DNA from: PALSA-1004 sp046715035
Lineage (GTDB): Bacteria; Pseudomonadota; Gammaproteobacteria; Burkholderiales; SG8-41
Length of the DNA: 13,096 nucleotides
Reading direction: 5' to 3'
NCBI GenBank assembly: GCA_046715035.1
Contig: JBKJZR010000123.1
Coordinates: forward strand, 1-13,096
The notes below the pieces were generated by a model. That model searched no databases, was not told where the DNA came from, and saw only the letters and a list, made by a program, of their open reading frames with translations. Below are positions 12,270 to 13,096 of the stretch, one piece after another; position 1 is the stretch's first letter, and every line of letters begins with the position of its first letter. A program made the position numbers and the translations under genes.

Positions 12270-13096
12270 ATGAAACTGCCGCGCTGCGTGCTGCTGGTGG
12301 TGACGCGCCGCATCGGCGACGTGCTGCTGGTCACCCCGCTCATCCGTTCGCTCAAGCGGGCGTGGCCCGCGGCCGCCGTCGACGTCCTCGTTTTCACGGG
12401 TACCGAAGGCGTGCTCGCGGCCAATCCCGATGTGCGTAACGTGATTACCATAGCCGAGCGCCCGCGCTTGCGCGCGCATGTCGCGTTGGCCGCCCGTATC
12501 CTGCGCCGCTACGACATCGCGCTCTCTGCAGTGCCCAGCGACCGGCCCACGGTATACGCGTGGCTCGCCGGAAGGTGGCGCGCGGGTCTCGTGCTCGACG
12601 AACCCAAGCACCGCTGGAAAACGTGGCTGCTGCAGCGCTGGGTGCCCTTCGACGATCTCGGCACGCACACGGTGCTGATGCACCTCGCCCTCGCGGATGT
12701 GCTCGGCATACCCGTTCACGCCGAGGTCGTCGCTGCGTGGCACGAGTCCGATCGCAGCATCGTCGCCGGCGTGCTGCCCTTTCCGCTTCACCAGCCGTAC
12801 GCGGTGCTGCATACATTTCCCAAGTTCAATTACAAGATGTGGCACCGGACGGGCTGGAGCGAGGTTGGTCAGTGGCTGCGCGCTCACGGTTTGCGGATCG
12901 TGCTGACCGGCGGCGCCGACGCCGACGAGCGCGCCTATGTGCGCGAGATCGCCAGCGACCTTCCCGAGGCCATCGACGTGAGTGGCAAACTTACGCTGAG
13001 CCAGGCGGCCTGCCTGCTCGCAGGCGCGCGCGTCTATGTGGGGCCCGATACCGCGCTCACGCATATGGCGGCCGCGCTTGGTATTCCCGTGGTGAC
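12270..13096 (+). CDS. Family 9 glycosyltransferase, heptosyltransferase-like (3' end outside window)
   Basis: The frame from ATG 12270 stays open to the last base, giving 275 complete codons. The N-terminus (LLVVTRRIGDVLLVTPLIRSLKRAWPAAAVDVLV) is the family 9 start with the R-x-GD loop. The second domain begins with YAVLHTFPKFNYKMWHRTGWSEVGQWL. VLTGGADADE and DVSGKLTLSQAACLLAGARVYVGPDTALTHMAAALG follow, and Asp260/His265 lie in the ADP-heptose-binding signature. Family role: transfer of L-glycero-D-manno-heptose from ADP-heptose to LPS inner core in the cytoplasm. Exact acceptor is unknown, and WaaQ-type or other family 9 roles are possible. The ATG is preceded by the inverted-repeat element and no clear ribosome site, so it may be weakly expressed or have its own leader. 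An ordinary protein of about 340-360 residues would extend some 70-85 residues beyond the window. Confidence 0.85.
   Translation, partial: MKLPRCVLLVVTRRIGDVLLVTPLIRSLKRAWPAAAVDVLVFTGTEGVLAANPDVRNVITIAERPRLRAHVALAARILRRYDIALSAVPSDRPTVYAWLAGRWRAGLVLDEPKHRWKTWLLQRWVPFDDLGTHTVLMHLALADVLGIPVHAEVVAAWHESDRSIVAGVLPFPLHQPYAVLHTFPKFNYKMWHRTGWSEVGQWLRAHGLRIVLTGGADADERAYVREIASDLPEAIDVSGKLTLSQAACLLAGARVYVGPDTALTHMAAALGIPVV

Overview
The window is a dense, one-strand (+) cluster for surface polysaccharide (O-antigen/LPS) synthesis. It most resembles a high-GC betaproteobacterium. That placement is inferred from the even, high GC of every gene, the WbpL/WbpM/WbpV-type protein set and the C/G-rich intergenic hairpin repeats. 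No rRNA or taxonomic marker gene is present. All eleven genes point the same way. The first and last are cut by the window ends.

Block 1 (1-8938) makes and loads 6-deoxy-N-acetylhexosamines. A WbuB-like glycosyltransferase (partial) overlaps an RmlD-like reductase (543-1412), which overlaps a FnlA/WbjB-type UDP-GlcNAc 4,6-dehydratase/5-epimerase (1409-2476). With the FnlC/WbjD-type 2-epimerase at 5036-6118 these give a UDP-L-FucNAc or UDP-L-QuiNAc route. Interleaved are the parts of a D-sugar route: a WbpV/WbpK-like reductase (2693-3658), a WbpL-like undecaprenyl-phosphate sugar transferase (about 6136-7122) and a WbpM-like membrane 4,6-dehydratase (7124-8938). Between the reductase and FnlC sits a three-domain C-methyltransferase of the TylC3/NovU/TcaB9 type (3694-4968). 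It could act on one of the 4-keto sugars made here.

Block 2 (9343-12160) looks like an assembly/core module: a polytopic O-antigen ligase/polymerase-family protein, a WaaE-like family 2 glycosyltransferase and a second family 2/galactosyltransferase-like protein, joined by 4-bp start/stop overlaps. After a short repeat element, a family 9 (heptosyltransferase-like) gene begins at 12270 and runs off the end.

Three intergenic spaces interrupt the array. Two (2477-2692 and 8939-9342) hold related C-rich/G-rich hairpins of REP type. The third (12161-12269) holds a small palindrome and a 20-bp inverted repeat. No tRNA, rRNA, CRISPR array, transposase or convincing promoter or intrinsic terminator was seen. 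Wzx flippase, Wzz and a clearly separate Wzy are not in the window.

Likely logic: FnlA and WbpM both draw on UDP-GlcNAc and give L- and D-series 4-keto-6-deoxy intermediates. Dedicated reductases and the 2-epimerase finish them. WbpL primes undecaprenyl phosphate with a D-sugar, the WbuB-like enzyme adds an L-sugar, and the block 2 enzymes build or attach to the lipid A-core.
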